Part shown: piece by piece, positions 50,902 through 62,301 of the stretch
How the letters are laid out: each line of letters starts with the position of its first letter
How positions within the stretch are numbered: position 1 is the first letter of the stretch
Assembly: GCA_015501585.1 (NCBI GenBank)
Contig: JADNRY010000009.1
Location: 372,001 to 436,000, forward strand
Length of the DNA stretch: 64,000 nucleotides
DNA from: Rhodocollybia butyracea
Lineage: Eukaryota; Basidiomycota; Agaricomycetes; Agaricales; Omphalotaceae
Reading direction: 5' to 3'
Notes under the pieces: model-generated
What the model saw: the letters and a program-made list of their open reading frames with translations, nothing else
Databases searched by the model: none
What the model was told of the DNA's origin: nothing
Program-made: the position numbers and the translations under genes

Positions 50902-52867
50902 ATGCTGGACTACCTTTCCCTTCTGTCGCCGCTTCCACTCGTTGGACTCGTTGGCTTCTCAACCTTACTGCTCAATTTCATATTTTTTTTCATTGTACAA
51001 ACTCAGAAGGCAACTCGGGATCATAGTGTGATCCCCAATGCTCTTCCTTGGATTGGGAGGGACAAGAATGAGATATTCTCATCTGTTCGCTCCAATTACA
51101 GAGGTCTGGTAAACTCTGTTCAGCTTTTCAAGGCCGGATACCAGAAGGTATGTAATCCCCGAGAGTCTGTCCATCGCTCTACTTACAACTCGTATCGTGG
51201 CATTGGTTAGTATTCGAAACTTGGTTTGATCTATGTCGTTCCTGCGTGGACTAGAGGTCCACAGATTATAATACCTCCAAGCATGACTTCGTGGATTGCG
51301 AACATCCCAGAGAATATTCTTAGTGCCAAAGAATGCACATTCGACAATGGCAAGTACCAGTAGTCTTTTTTCTTATCCTTACGCTTAAGTGAAGCCCCAT
51401 GCATATCTAGTACAATTCAAGTATACTGTCGGGCACCCAGAAATTCTCCACAGCGACCTTATTGGTGTACTGATTAGGAGGGAGTTGACGCGCTCGATAG
51501 GCCAGTTCAATGACGAGATATTCGAAGAGATCGACTTTTCTATGCAAAGTATTTTTGGTACGGATGGTCAATGGAGAAAGGTCGGTATATACGACAGCTT
51601 CATTCAGACAGTGGGGAGTTCTGCCAACCGTATCTTTGTGGGAAAGGAACTGGGTACGAGGAGTTTCTTCGGGTTGGTTAGCCTGGCTAATCTAGTTCGC
51701 TATAGGGTCGAACATGGACTTCATAATGGCAAGCGTCAAGTTTGCGAAGGATGTTTCAATCAGCAGTTATATCATCCACATGTTCCCTAAAGCCTTGAAG
51801 CCGTACGTTGTCGTTTCATTGTACCGTGCGTTTCCGTCACTACAATTGTATACCCTATTTAGACTCGCGTCCTGGTTCGCCACAATCCCCAACCGCTACC
51901 ACTCTGGAATTGCGATGAAGTATATTCGGCCTCTCGTTCAACAGCGATTCGATGATATGGTTCGCAAGCGGGATGACCCGAACTTTTCATTTGAGGAGCC
52001 AGTGGGTCCATTAATATAGCTTTTTCTGATGGTTTCTGACATGAGACCTAGGATGATTTTGTTACTTGGATGGTTCGTGAGGCTCTCAAAAGGAACACAC
52101 TAATTGAGACCTCGGCTGAAGCGCTTGCATATGGAATCGTCCTCCTCAACTTTGCCGCCATCACTACTACCACGATCACAGCAACAAACTCTTTGCTGGA
52201 TATTCATAGCGCTCATAATGCTGAAGAGCTTGTGGAAGCCCTACGCGAAGAAGCTTCCGTTGTTCTTCGTGAACATAATGGGGTTTGGACAAAGCAGGCT
52301 ATTTCAAAGTTATATCGTCTAGACAGTGCTATTCGAGAGAGTGCTAGGATGTCAGGCATCGGCGGCACTGCTATGGCCAGAAAGGTCAAAGTCCCTGGTG
52401 GAATGACTCTCCCCGACGGTACATGGGTCCCTGAGAACGTAACAATCGGAGTCGCAATGGACGGGATTCATTTTGATGAAGAATCGTACGAGAACCCACT
52501 GAAATTCGACCCGTTCCGCTTTTCGAGACCCAGAGAGCAGTACCTGGCTGGATTAGCTGGCGACAAACCTCCGGTGAATGAAGATTTTGTCACGACTTCA
52601 GAACGGTGGTTACCATTCGGCCACGGAATTCATGGATGGTGATTGCCCTTTGCCATGCATAAGGTTCCTTTCGCAGCTGACCTTTTTTTCTACAGTCCTG
52701 GTCGCTTCTTCGCCTCCAACAACCTCAAGATGATGCTTGCTCACTTACTGCTTAATTACGAAGTGCAGCCGTGGAAGGTACGACCTCCGAATATCTCCAT
52801 CGATGTCATCTCTGTGGTGCCCATGCAAGCCACAATGATGGTTCGAAGGAGAGTCGCGAAGGCGTAA
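50902..52867 (+). CDS. Cytochrome P450 monooxygenase, copy A (intact)
   Basis: Seven exons (50902-51147, 51211-51349, 51411-51653, 51706-51802, 51863-52001, 52052-52638 and 52696-52867) sum to 541 codons with no break. N-terminal anchor (LVGLVGFSTLLLNFIFFF), then IPNALPWIGRDK. Middle: KYTVGHPEILHSDLIGVLIR and SSANRIFVGKELG. I-helix LLNFAAITTTTITATNSLLD, with no classical acid-threonine pair visible. ExxR in AIRESAR, PERF-like FDPFRFSRPRE, and the heme loop FGHGIHGCPGRFFA, formed across the last intron. The overall pattern resembles the ent-kaurene-oxidase-like fungal P450s. Intron 2 starts with GC (GCAAGT). Probably secondary metabolism or detoxification; substrate unknown. Confidence 0.9.
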
Positions 52868-53993
52868 GTAGATTGCTCCGGATGCTGCGTGCAGCTTATA
52901 CATTCTTTTCCTTGGTTTCAATTTGTCATCATTTTTTCCTTGTTTTGATTCGTACATCGTTTTGCTTTGACCAGCCTAGACATTAGAAGAAATGTCTAGG
53001 TATCACTTGTACTTAGTAGTAAATTATTGTACTCGGGTAGTATGCAAATTAATCGTATTTGAAGGCTATTTCGGCCAAAAGACTACATCCTGATAATGTG
53101 GAAAAACTCCGAAGAAAATATGTAGTAGTACTTAACAACGAGGAGTGCGATTTTCTATATTTTCCATGGCCTCGCCAATATGACTGGCATCGACCCTCTT
53201 GGAGCTTTTTCTATCCGAAGTACTTCGAGAGCATTGGCCTCCCTTTTGCTGGGGTGCTCGCAAGAAGTTACTCAGGAAGATACACCTAGTAGTAATGATA
53301 GATTAAGCCGCTATCTCTTTGAATGAATAGGTATCCGAGCCTCACAACTGTCAGCCCGCCGGTAGGCGATGCCCTTCGCCTCCAAGATGATTCTGCATGA
53401 TGTTTGCTTGATAAGAAAGGCCTGAAAACTGGCTACGACCTTGACATAGAATTAGATTGCAAAATTAGATTGCGCAGAGATAGATAAAGTGCATACATGC
53501 AGATTAGAGTACTCCATTGAGGCATGATACTAGTTGAGGCAGAGAAAGGTACAGTCCAAATAAATAGAAGGCCACTCATTCAAATTGCCGCACTGAAGGC
53601 GTACATAGAGTCTAAGATATGCAAGAGTCCGGAAGGGGTTCGAAATGTCCGACAACGCTCAGGATTGACGTGATAAGTTGAAGGTGGGGATACTCTCTAG
53701 ATCTGTGGCGGCATTGAAGCTTGAGGACTCGTTGACTGGTGGAGCGACACGGGCACATAGTGCACTGTGAAACCACTCCACCTACACTAATCACCAAAGA
53801 TCCAGACGTAAACTATTAGTAGTGGCACAAGTTAATATAGAAAGAGAATCAGCAATAAATAATTAATCACAAAGAAAGTAAAACGCGTGAGTGGGTCGTA
53901 GGAGAGTCACCGAGAACACGAGAAATTAAAACAGAGTGTACTTGTATAATCGAGAACGGGTAAGCATGCCATCATCTAGACGCATAAGCAGGC
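52868..53993. other. 3' region of P450 copy A
   Basis: Aligns with 58866-60240 downstream of copy B, apart from ~170 bp present only in B near 59930-60100. No gene is seen. Confidence 0.6.
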
Positions 53994-54864
53994 CTATAGA
54001 GATTCCGAAGCAAGCTGGTCATGCTGAGCCCTTAGGATCTGCTGGAACTCATCGTGCTCCTCTTTGTTGTGCTGGTAAACAAACTCGTCGGCGTGGTTAG
54101 GAGCGTCCACGGGGAACTCCATAGCGGCAGCGAAAGAGCCGCTGGAGGACAGACCCTTCCAGAGCTCAGTAAAAGCTGTGGCTGAATCGATGGGGGCCGA
54201 TAGCATCGAACTATGAGAGTCCATCTGGTTGTCCTCCATGGGCTGCTGGGATGGAGATAAGGGATGATCATGAGAGTATACCAAGTCCCCATCCTCGACG
54301 ATAGAAGTTGGGTGCACGGGTTTTGGCGCATGCAACGGAAGTTCCCTCTCTTTCTCCGAAGGCGCGGGGGACCCAGAATACGAAGGAGAGTATGACTGAG
54401 CACAGGATGTAGACAACGGGGAGGTGTCTAGCGGAGAATAAGAGTGGGTGTCGAGAGGGGCAAGCGATAGAGGGTGGGCGTGATGAACATGATTCTGCTG
54501 CTCGTGAAGGAACTGCTGCACGAGCTGGAAGTCGGTGTGCTGTTCCATGCTGTATCTTTCGAAGGGATTGCATTGCTGTGGCGTCTCAAACGGCGAAGGC
54601 TGGGGATGCGCGGATTGCGTAGAAAAGGGGCTGGCGCCAAAGGCGAATCCGGGCTGGAATAAGCTTGTGTCGGCTTCAGGGAGCTCGTCCACCTCCACAG
54701 GCTGAGGAAGGGAAGAGGCCGTGCTCGATGGAGAGGTACCTGTTCCTGTATAGCCCGTCTGCCAGTTTGCTCCAGCCCACAGGCCAAGTCGAGTTTGAAT
54801 CGGCCACGAATCATCCGGAAGTCCGTAATTGACAAACGCCTTAGCGCTTGGTGCTCTTTTTCAG
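53994..54864 (-). pseudogene. Truncated HMG-box gene copy (C-terminal half only)
   Basis: Matches the C-terminal half of the full gene at 60244-62301. The frame from DELPEADTSLFQPGFAFG to QHDQLASESL is open and well conserved. At the duplication edge near 54864 the sequence becomes unrelated, so the HMG box, N-terminus and promoter are gone. Compared with the full copy there is also a ~13-bp deletion near 54778. Probably not functional. It keeps a GGGG run at 54602-54605 where the full copy has GGG. Confidence 0.8.
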
Positions 54865-55384
54865 TAAAATAGTCCATCGAAATGCCGCACTGTTTATTTG
54901 AGCCATCTGGGTGCGCATTGAGTACGGAGCGCTGAGGCTTGAGCAGCCGGAGTCGTAGTAATAGATCGTTAACGCTGTGCGTTGCACGGCAAAGTCCCCG
55001 ACTCTGAGCTTCCGCATATCTGGGCTTTGACTCTTGAGCTTAGTCGTAGTAATAGATGAGTAATGCTACTAACGTGACGTGAAAGTTACATAGCCACTTC
55101 CTAATAGAGATAAGCTGACATAAGGTTTCGACGGGGCTTGGCCGATGTCCCGGAGAGTATTGAGAATTCAAGTTTTTCAAGAAGGAAAAAGAGAGAAAGG
55201 AGTGATCTATCTTATGGATTTACAGGTCCAGCTAAAATTAATTAATTAATTAATTAATTTGAATTAACTGCCCCTATAATTCTTCCACCTCCACGGACAT
55301 GTTCCTAACTGTATCTCCTCGTCCTCCTCGTTAGTGTCAAGAGGTTTGCCTTGTGGAGACAAAGTGGGACCTATCTCTTATTCC
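54865..55384. other. Unique spacer between duplicated units
   Basis: Not duplicated. GTCGTAGTAATAGAT occurs twice (~54951 and ~55044), each after CTTGAGC. An AATT microsatellite lies at its right end. No gene. Confidence 0.5.
55235..55260. repeat. (AATT)n microsatellite
   Basis: About six tandem AATT units next to the left edge of the second duplicated unit. Confidence 0.85.
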
Positions 55385-56108
55385 TTCCTTCCTTGTCAAC
55401 CAACCCGCCGTTGTTTATCTCTTGGTAGAATTTGCTATTTCTTAGTACCGTAGGTTCAAAAACACATTTCAATTCTGTTGATTCGGTGTCAAAAATGCAC
55501 TTCAAGCATTCACTTTCTCGTCCCGCAAGCTCGGTACCGCACATCCGCAGTACATCCACACCTTTAGCACAAAAGCAAGATGCGACGATGTATTCGGATT
55601 CCGGAAAATCTAGATATATCGTGTTATTGAAGCAGTGCGGCTCAATATAACTGATTGGTTCAAGAGGAGTCTCATTGTTCGAACGAATATTTTAACATTT
55701 GAACTGCGCTGATACAGAGGCATCTCCGCCCTTGGATACCCCTATCTCCCAAGTCACCCACTCATTTCATTCATTGCGGCGTCGGATGCTGCTGAAATTA
55801 TAGATCTGGCACTTTGTTTTTGCCTCATGAAATGGACTCCGACATAGTTATTCTTCAACAAAACTCTACGCAGTCGGTGAAACGTAGTGCCCCAGTTACC
55901 GCCACTGGTTACCGTCGACAAAAAAGGATAATGCAGAGCGTTTACTAGGTGCTCACTGCCTTCTGAAATTAAACCATAACTCATTCCTGGCAAATGTTAA
56001 TATCGTGTTACATAATATCGATAACTTCGAAGGCACTTTATACCTTGTATACTGAGATTTTATGAAGTGAACTTTACATAGCTTCTCCCGAGGACTATCG
56101 TATTCACA
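55385..56108. repeat. Upstream region of P450 copy B (left part of second duplicated unit)
   Basis: Aligns with ~49970-50790. No gene is supported. Confidence 0.6.
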
Positions 56109-56370
56109 GATGTCTGGCTCCTACAAACGATTAGTAGCCACTCGGGATCATAGTGCGATCCCAATGCTCTCCCCTGGATTGGGAGGAACAAGAATGAGAT
56201 ATTCGCGTCCGTTTGCTCCAACTACGTCTACAGAGGTCTGGTAAACTCCGTTCAGCATTTCAAGGCCGGATATCAGAGGGTATGTAATACCCGAGAGTCT
56301 GTCCAGCCCCTTACTTACTACTAGTAATATCGTGACATTGTTTAGTATTCGAAACGTGGTTTGATCTATG
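56109..56370 (+). pseudogene. Third P450 copy: promoter and exon-1/intron-1 fragment
   Basis: Text equivalent to the promoter region (CTCCTACAAACG) is joined directly to the middle of exon 1 (ACTCGGGATCATAGTG...). It runs through the exon-1 end and intron 1 and stops just after the exon-2 start (ATTCGAAACGTGGTTTGATC). The start codon and membrane anchor are missing. The rest of the gene is absent. Confidence 0.75.
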
Positions 56371-56800
56371 TTTCCTAAGTAAAAGCCACCGTTGGGAATA
56401 GGGGTAGTTATCAAACCGAATCCAGAATACCATTGATATTGAGTTTGCTGTGCTTTCGGATAGGCAAATTTCGGGTTCAGGTTCAGTTTGTTTTCGGATT
56501 TGGGTTCAGTTTCAGCAGCGGAAGGATCAGAGACAGTAGAGCTTGAGTCTGATAATCTGTTGAGAAACAGCAAGCAAGAAGGTAACATGTACCCTCAACA
56601 CTTTGGATATCATTTCAGATGACATCCGAAGTATTTCATTTCGGTTAGTACGTACCTCTGAAATGGAAAAACAAATTCAGTTTCTCCATTTCATGCAACC
56701 CAAAATTCAATATTTCAGAGAGTATCCGAATTATGTCCAAAGTGCTAGTGAGCTTCCGTCCGATGGAAGCGGAGATAATGGCAGTATGACTCCTACAAAC
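56371..56800. other. Insert between P450 fragment and copy B
   Basis: Unique to the second unit. It is rich in repeated GGTTCAG/TTTCGG and CATTTC/GAAATG text that can pair with itself, possibly a small element remnant. The minus-strand frame 56148-56588 is probably chance. Confidence 0.4.
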
Positions 56801-56847
56801 GGTTGGTGGCCGGGGGGCCTATATCGGGTATGTAGTGGAAGAGTCCA

Positions 56848-56853
56848 TATAAG
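56848..56853 (+). promoter_or_regulatory. TATA box of P450 copy B
   Basis: TATAAG, 41 bp before the ATG, as in copy A. Confidence 0.5.
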
Positions 56854-56888
56854 AAGCAGCTTCCTGCTAACTCTTCAATTAATTTGAC

Positions 56889-58865
56889 ATGCTGGACTAC
56901 CCCTCCTTTCCTAGCACTATGTCGCCGCTTCCACTCGTTGGCCTCGTTGGCCTCTCAATCTTACTGCTCATATTTTTTTTCAGTGTACAAACTCAGAAGG
57001 CTACTCGGGATCATAGTGTGATCCCCAATGCTTTCCCCTGGGTTGGGAGGAACAAGAATGAGATATTCTCGTCTGTTCGCTCCAACTACAGAGGTCTGGT
57101 AAACTCTGTTCAGCATTTCAAGGCCGGATATCGGAAGGTATGTAATCCCCGAGAGTCTGTCCAGCCCCTTACTACTAATATCGTGACATTGTTTAGTATT
57201 CGAAACTTGGTTTGATCTATGTTGTTCCTGCCTGGACTAGAGGTCCACAGATTATTATACCTCCAAGCATGACTCCGTGGATTGCGAATATCCCAGAAAA
57301 CATTCTTAGTGCCAAAGAATGCACGTTCGACAATGGCAAGTACCAGTAGTAGTCTTTTTTCTGATCCTTACGCTTACACGAAGCCCGCCGCATATCTACT
57401 AGTACAATTCAAGTATACTGTCGGACATCCAGAAATTCTCCACAGCGATCTTCTTGGTGTACTGATCAGGAAGGAGCTGACGCGCTCCATAGGCCAATTC
57501 AACAACGAGATATTTGAAGAGATCGACCTTTCTATGCAAAGTATTTTTGGTACCGATGGTCAGTGGAGAAAGGTCAATATATACAACAGCTTCATCAAGA
57601 GTGTGGGGAGTTCTGCCAACCGTATCTTTGTCGGAAAAGAGTTGGGTATGAGGAGTTTCTTCAGGTTGGTTAAAGCATGAAGCCTGGCTAATCCAATTCG
57701 CTATAGGCTCGAACATGGACTTTATAATGGCAAGCGTCAAATTCGCGAAGGATGTTTCAATCAGCAGTTACATTCTCCACATGTTCCCTAAAGCCTTGAA
57801 GCCGTGCGTTGTCCGTTCCTTTGTGTATGTTTCTATTACTATAATTATATACCTCATTCAGAGTTGCGTCCTGGTTTGCCACAATCCCCAACCGCTACCA
57901 CTCTGGAATTGCGATGAAGTATCTTCGACCTCTTGTTCAGCAGCGGTTTGATGATATAGTTCGCAAGCGGGATGACCCGAACTTTTCATTTGAGGAGCCT
58001 GTGGGTCCATTAATATAGCTTTTTCTGATGATTTCTGACATAAGACCTAGGATGATGTTGTTACTTGGATGGTTCGTGAGGCTCTCAAAAGGAACACATC
58101 AATTGAGACCTCGCCTGCAGAGCTTGCATACGGAATCCTCCTCCTCAACTTTGCTTCCATCACCACTACCACAATTACAGCAACAAACACTTTGCTGGAT
58201 ATTCACAGCGCTCCTAATGCCGAAGAGCTCGTGGAAGCCCTGCGCGAAGAGGCTTCCGTTGTTCTCCGTGAACATAATGGGGTCTGGACAAAGCAAGCTA
58301 TTTCAAAGTTGTATCGTCTGGACAGTGCTATCCGAGAGAGTGCTCGCATGTCAGGCATCGGCGGCACTGCTATGGCCAGAAAGGTCAAAGTCCCTGGTGG
58401 AATGACTCTCCCCGACGGTACATGGGTCCCTGAGAACGTAACAATCGGAGTCGCAATGGACGGGATTCATTTTGATGAAGAATTTTACGAGAACCCGCTG
58501 AAATTCGACCTGTTTCGCTTTTCGAGACCCAGAGAGCAGTACTTGGCTGGATTAATTGGTGACAAACCCCCGGTGAATGAAGATTTTGTCACGACCTCGG
58601 AACGGTGGTTACCATTCGGCCACGGTATTCATGGATGGTGATTTCCCTTCGCCACTCGTAAGGCTTCTTTCGCAGTTGACCTTTTTTCTGCAGTCCTGGT
58701 CGCTTCTTCGCCTCCAACAATATCAAGATGATGCTTGCTCACTTGTTGCTCAATTACGAAGTGCAGCCGTGGAAGGTACGACCTCCGAATATTTCCATCG
58801 ATGTCATCTCTGTGGTGCCCATGCAAGCCACAATGATGATTCGAAGGAGAGTCGCGAAGATGTAA
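56889..58865 (+). CDS. Cytochrome P450 monooxygenase, copy B (intact)
   Basis: Near-identical to copy A with the same seven-exon structure (56889-57137, 57197-57335, 57403-57645, 57707-57803, 57862-58000, 58051-58637 and 58694-58865), giving 541 residues. Differences are scattered, for example at the anchor (LSILLLIFFFSVQ), ETSPAELAYGILLLNFAS in place of ETSAEALAYGIVLLNFAA, and FYENPLKFDLF in place of SYENPLKFDPF. The heme loop FGHGIHGCPGRFFA and AIRESAR are identical. The GC donor of intron 2 (57336) is preserved. Both copies being intact suggests either recent duplication or retained function. Confidence 0.9.
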
Positions 58866-60243
58866 ATTGCTCCAGATGCTGCGAGCAGCTTATACTTACA
58901 TTCTTTTTTCTTTGTTTTATTTAATTTGTACATTTTTTTCCATTTCAAGAATTGGGTGTCAACCATGGATCGTGTACCGGCGGACATCCACGGCATTTCT
59001 TCTAAATGTCCTTGTACTTAGTAGTAAATTATTTGTTCAGGTGGTATGTAAATTACTTAAACTTCTTCGCAGTTATACGTGAACCCCAGAGACTTTACGT
59101 TGAAGGTTCTTTCGGTCAAAAGACTTCATCCTCGCTGATGACTCCAAACAAAATATGAAGTATTCAAGAACGATGAGTGCAATTTTCTGCGCGGCCACGA
59201 CAATATGTCTCTTGGAGCTTCTTCTATTCAAAGAATATCCGGAGTACTTCGAGAGCATTGGCATCCCTCTTACTGGGGTGCGAGCAAGAATGGGTGCGAG
59301 CAAGAATAGGTTCGAGCAAGAAGTTACTCAGGCCCAAGATACGCCTGGTATTAATAGATTACCTCGTTATCTGAGGTGGAAGGAGGGTCCTTGAATGATA
59401 GGTATCCGAGCCTCACAATCCGGTAGGCGATGCCCTTCGCTTGCTCCAAGATGTCTCTGCATGATGTTTGCTTGATAAGTTGATTTTAGGTGAATTCGAA
59501 TGAAAGGCCTGAAAGGCTGGTGATGACCTTGACAAAGAATTGGATTGCGCACAGATAAAGTGCATACATACAGATCACACTGGCTCATGATAAGTACTAT
59601 AAGTAATATTAGTTGGGGCAGAGAAAGGTACAGTCGAAATATAAGGCCACCCATTCAAATTCCGAGACGTAGAATCTAGATACCTGAGATAGGCAAGAGT
59701 CCGGAAGGTGTTCAAATGACCAACGCTCAATATTGACATGAAGGTGGAGATATTCTCTAGATCCAATGAGGCGCCATTGAAGCTTAAAGAGACTTGATTG
59801 GTGGAGCGTAGATTGTGAAATCACTCCGCGTACACTAATCACCAAAGATTCAAAAGTTCAAACGTAGACAAGAAACTATTAGTGGCACAAGTTTATATAG
59901 AAAGAGAACAAGCAATAAATAATTAATCATGATCAGACGTAATGATACTTATGGCTACAATAAAAGACAAATAACATTAATTGATACATGCAGGAGTGGT
60001 CGACCAGTCCTACTCAAACAAGAGTTGGGAGGGGCGGCAGCCAGAGGAGAGATGATGTGATAAAGCTACAGATAGATACCGAGAGTTCTGGAAAGCAAAG
60101 AGACCAAAGCAAGTAAAACGCGTGAGTGAGTCGTAGGGTGAGTCACAGAGAAGAAACATGAGAAATTAAAATAGAGTGTACTTGTATAATCGAGAACGGG
60201 TAAGCATGCCATCATCTAGACGCATCAGTGGAAAGGAGCAGGC
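58866..60243. other. 3' region of P450 copy B
   Basis: Aligns with 52868-53993. ~59930-60100 is specific to this unit. The frame 59155-59394 (FKEYPEYFESIGIPLTGV) has a similar stretch in unit A at 53059-53289 but carries no known motif. Confidence 0.55.
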
Positions 60244-62301
60244 CTATAGAGATTCCGAAGCAAGCTGGTCATGCTGAGCCCTTAGGATCTGCTGGAACTC
60301 ATCGTGCTCCTCTTCGTTGTGCTGGTAAACGAACTCATCGCCGTGGTTAGGAGCGTCCACGGGGAATCCCATAGCGGCAGCGAACGAGCCGCTAGAGGAC
60401 AGACCCTTCCAGAGCTCAGTGAAAGCTGTGGCTGAATCGATGGGGGCCGATAGCATCGAGCTGTGAGAGTCCATCTGAATGTCCTCCATGGGCTGCTGCG
60501 TCGGAGATATTGACTGATCATGAGAGTATACCAAGTCCCCATCCTCGACGATAGAAGTTGGGTGCACGGGTTTTGGCGCATGCAACGGAAGTTCCCTCTC
60601 TTTATCTGAAGGCGCAGGGGACCCAGAGTACGAAGGAGAGTAAGACTGAGCAGAGGAGGTAGACAACGGGGAAGTGTCGAGTGGAGAATAAGAGTGGGTA
60701 TCGAGAGGGGCAAGCGATAGAGGGTGGGTGTTGTGAACGTGATTCTGCTGCTCGTGAAGGAACTGCTGCACGAGCTGGAAGTCGGTGTGCTGTTCCATGC
60801 TGTATCCCTCGAAGGGATTGCATTGCTGCTGCGTCTCAAACGGCGAAGGCTGGGATGCGCGGATTGCGTCGAAAAGGAGCTGGCGCCAAAGGCGAATCCG
60901 GGCTGGAATAAGCTTGTGTCGGCTTCAGGGAGCTCGTCCGTCTCCACAGGTTGAGGAAGGGAAGAGGCCGTGCTCGATGGAGAGGTACCTGTTCCCGTAT
61001 AGCCTGTCTGCCAGTTTGCTCCAGCCCAGTCGCCCATCTCAGGCCAAGTCGAGTTGGGAATCGGCCATGAATCATCTGGACGTCCGTAATTGACAAACGC
61101 TTGAGCGCTCGATGCTCTCCTTCCTCCGATAACCATTCTCTGCTGACGTGAAATGGAACCGACATCAAAGTTAGTTGGGGATGGAGATGGCGGCCGAAGG
61201 GCGTTGTTCATCGGCGGGAGCATGGGGAAAGAAGATGGTGGAACCGAGTAACCCGCTAGGTCCATAGAAAGACCATGGGATGACTCAAGAGCATGTGGGA
61301 AAGAGGTACTAGCATCAGAGTAGTGTGAGAAATACTGCTGTGGCTGATACCCGCCCTGGAATGACATGAAATCATTGGGGAGAGGCACAGAAGATGAGCG
61401 ACGTGGCGGATAACGAATTTGGGGCGCCGCAAACATATCCTTGGGCGTCGCCGCTCGAGCTTCAAGAGCAGCCATGCCCTCTGGGCCTTCGACCCAGCCA
61501 TGGATTTCATCCCACTGGCTCACCTGTGCCTTTAGAGCTTCACCCTTTAATCCATCCAAGAGGCATTGCGCAATGAAACCCTCACGCTCTGTGCGCATAG
61601 CTTCAACAGAAGGAAGCGGCGGAGGATCCATTTTCATCTTCTTGTTATTTTTGGTCGCCGGGCCAGCCTCAGCACCCTGTTTCTTCTTGTTGTGTACGGG
61701 ACGGAAACGATACTCAGGATACTTGCGCTTGTGCTCGGCCTTTTCGACCTTGGCTCTCTTCTCCCAGACTGCCTTTTCATCAACAGGAAGAGAGCGCCAG
61801 CAAGAGCCTAGAGATATACATCAGATGAGTGTTATTTAGAGAACACACATCGCCACGTACCGATGATTTTGCTGAGAGAGCTGTGGTTGGTCTCGATGCT
61901 ATTTGGAACGTGCTTCTGCTTGACGAAATCGGCTCTGAAGAGCATGAACGCATTTGGTGGACGAGGAATGTAACCTAATGAGCGACGCTTGCCCGGTGGC
62001 GCACGTCGTCGGCGCGGCGGAGGAGCCGGAGTAGAAGAAGGGGGAAAAAGTGTAGCAGACGAATCGTCTGCTGGAGAGTCGTCGTACATGTCTTCAGCGT
62101 CTGCTTCGGTTTTGAACGATGTTGGGGTAACGTTGGGACAAAAAGTCAGGCGGTTGAGTTCTGCGGGCTGAACACCATAAATGCCTGCTTTCGCGGGCGG
62201 TATCGAAACTGTGGCACGATATGAGCTGCTGGAGCTGGAAGTAAAGAGAAAAGGAAAATAGAAACTAACCCAAGCCGAGTGACGATTTTCTCCGAGCCCA
62301 T
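60244..62301 (-). CDS. HMG-box transcription factor (full copy, one-base frameshift)
   Basis: Starts at 62301 with MGSEKIVTRLG, followed by a 35-bp intron. The HMG box reads GYIPRPPNAFMLFRADFVKQ, then VPNSIETNHSSLSKIIG, an intron, and SCWRSLPVDEKAVWEKRAK with the basic end KYPEYRFRPVHNKKK. This is the MATA/Prf1-Pcc1-like sequence-specific type known in mushrooms to control sexual development. The rest is Ser/Pro/Gln-rich. At 60852-60854 a G run is one base shorter than in the truncated paralogue (GGGG at 54602-54605). The present frame runs on to a stop at 60282 with an unrelated Ser/Arg-rich tail, while the paralogue-like tail (MEQHTDFQLVQQFLHEQQ...QHDQLASESL) is in another frame ending at 60244. 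Confidence 0.85.

Noticed and set aside
53630..53660. GGGGTTCGAAAT as a tRNA B-box
   Set aside because: No A-box, acceptor stem or anticodon arm at the right distance; the duplicated unit has a changed sequence here.
56148..56588. 146-codon minus-strand frame across the P450 fragment
   Set aside because: Partly antisense to the P450 fragment and partly low-complexity repeat; no coding signature.
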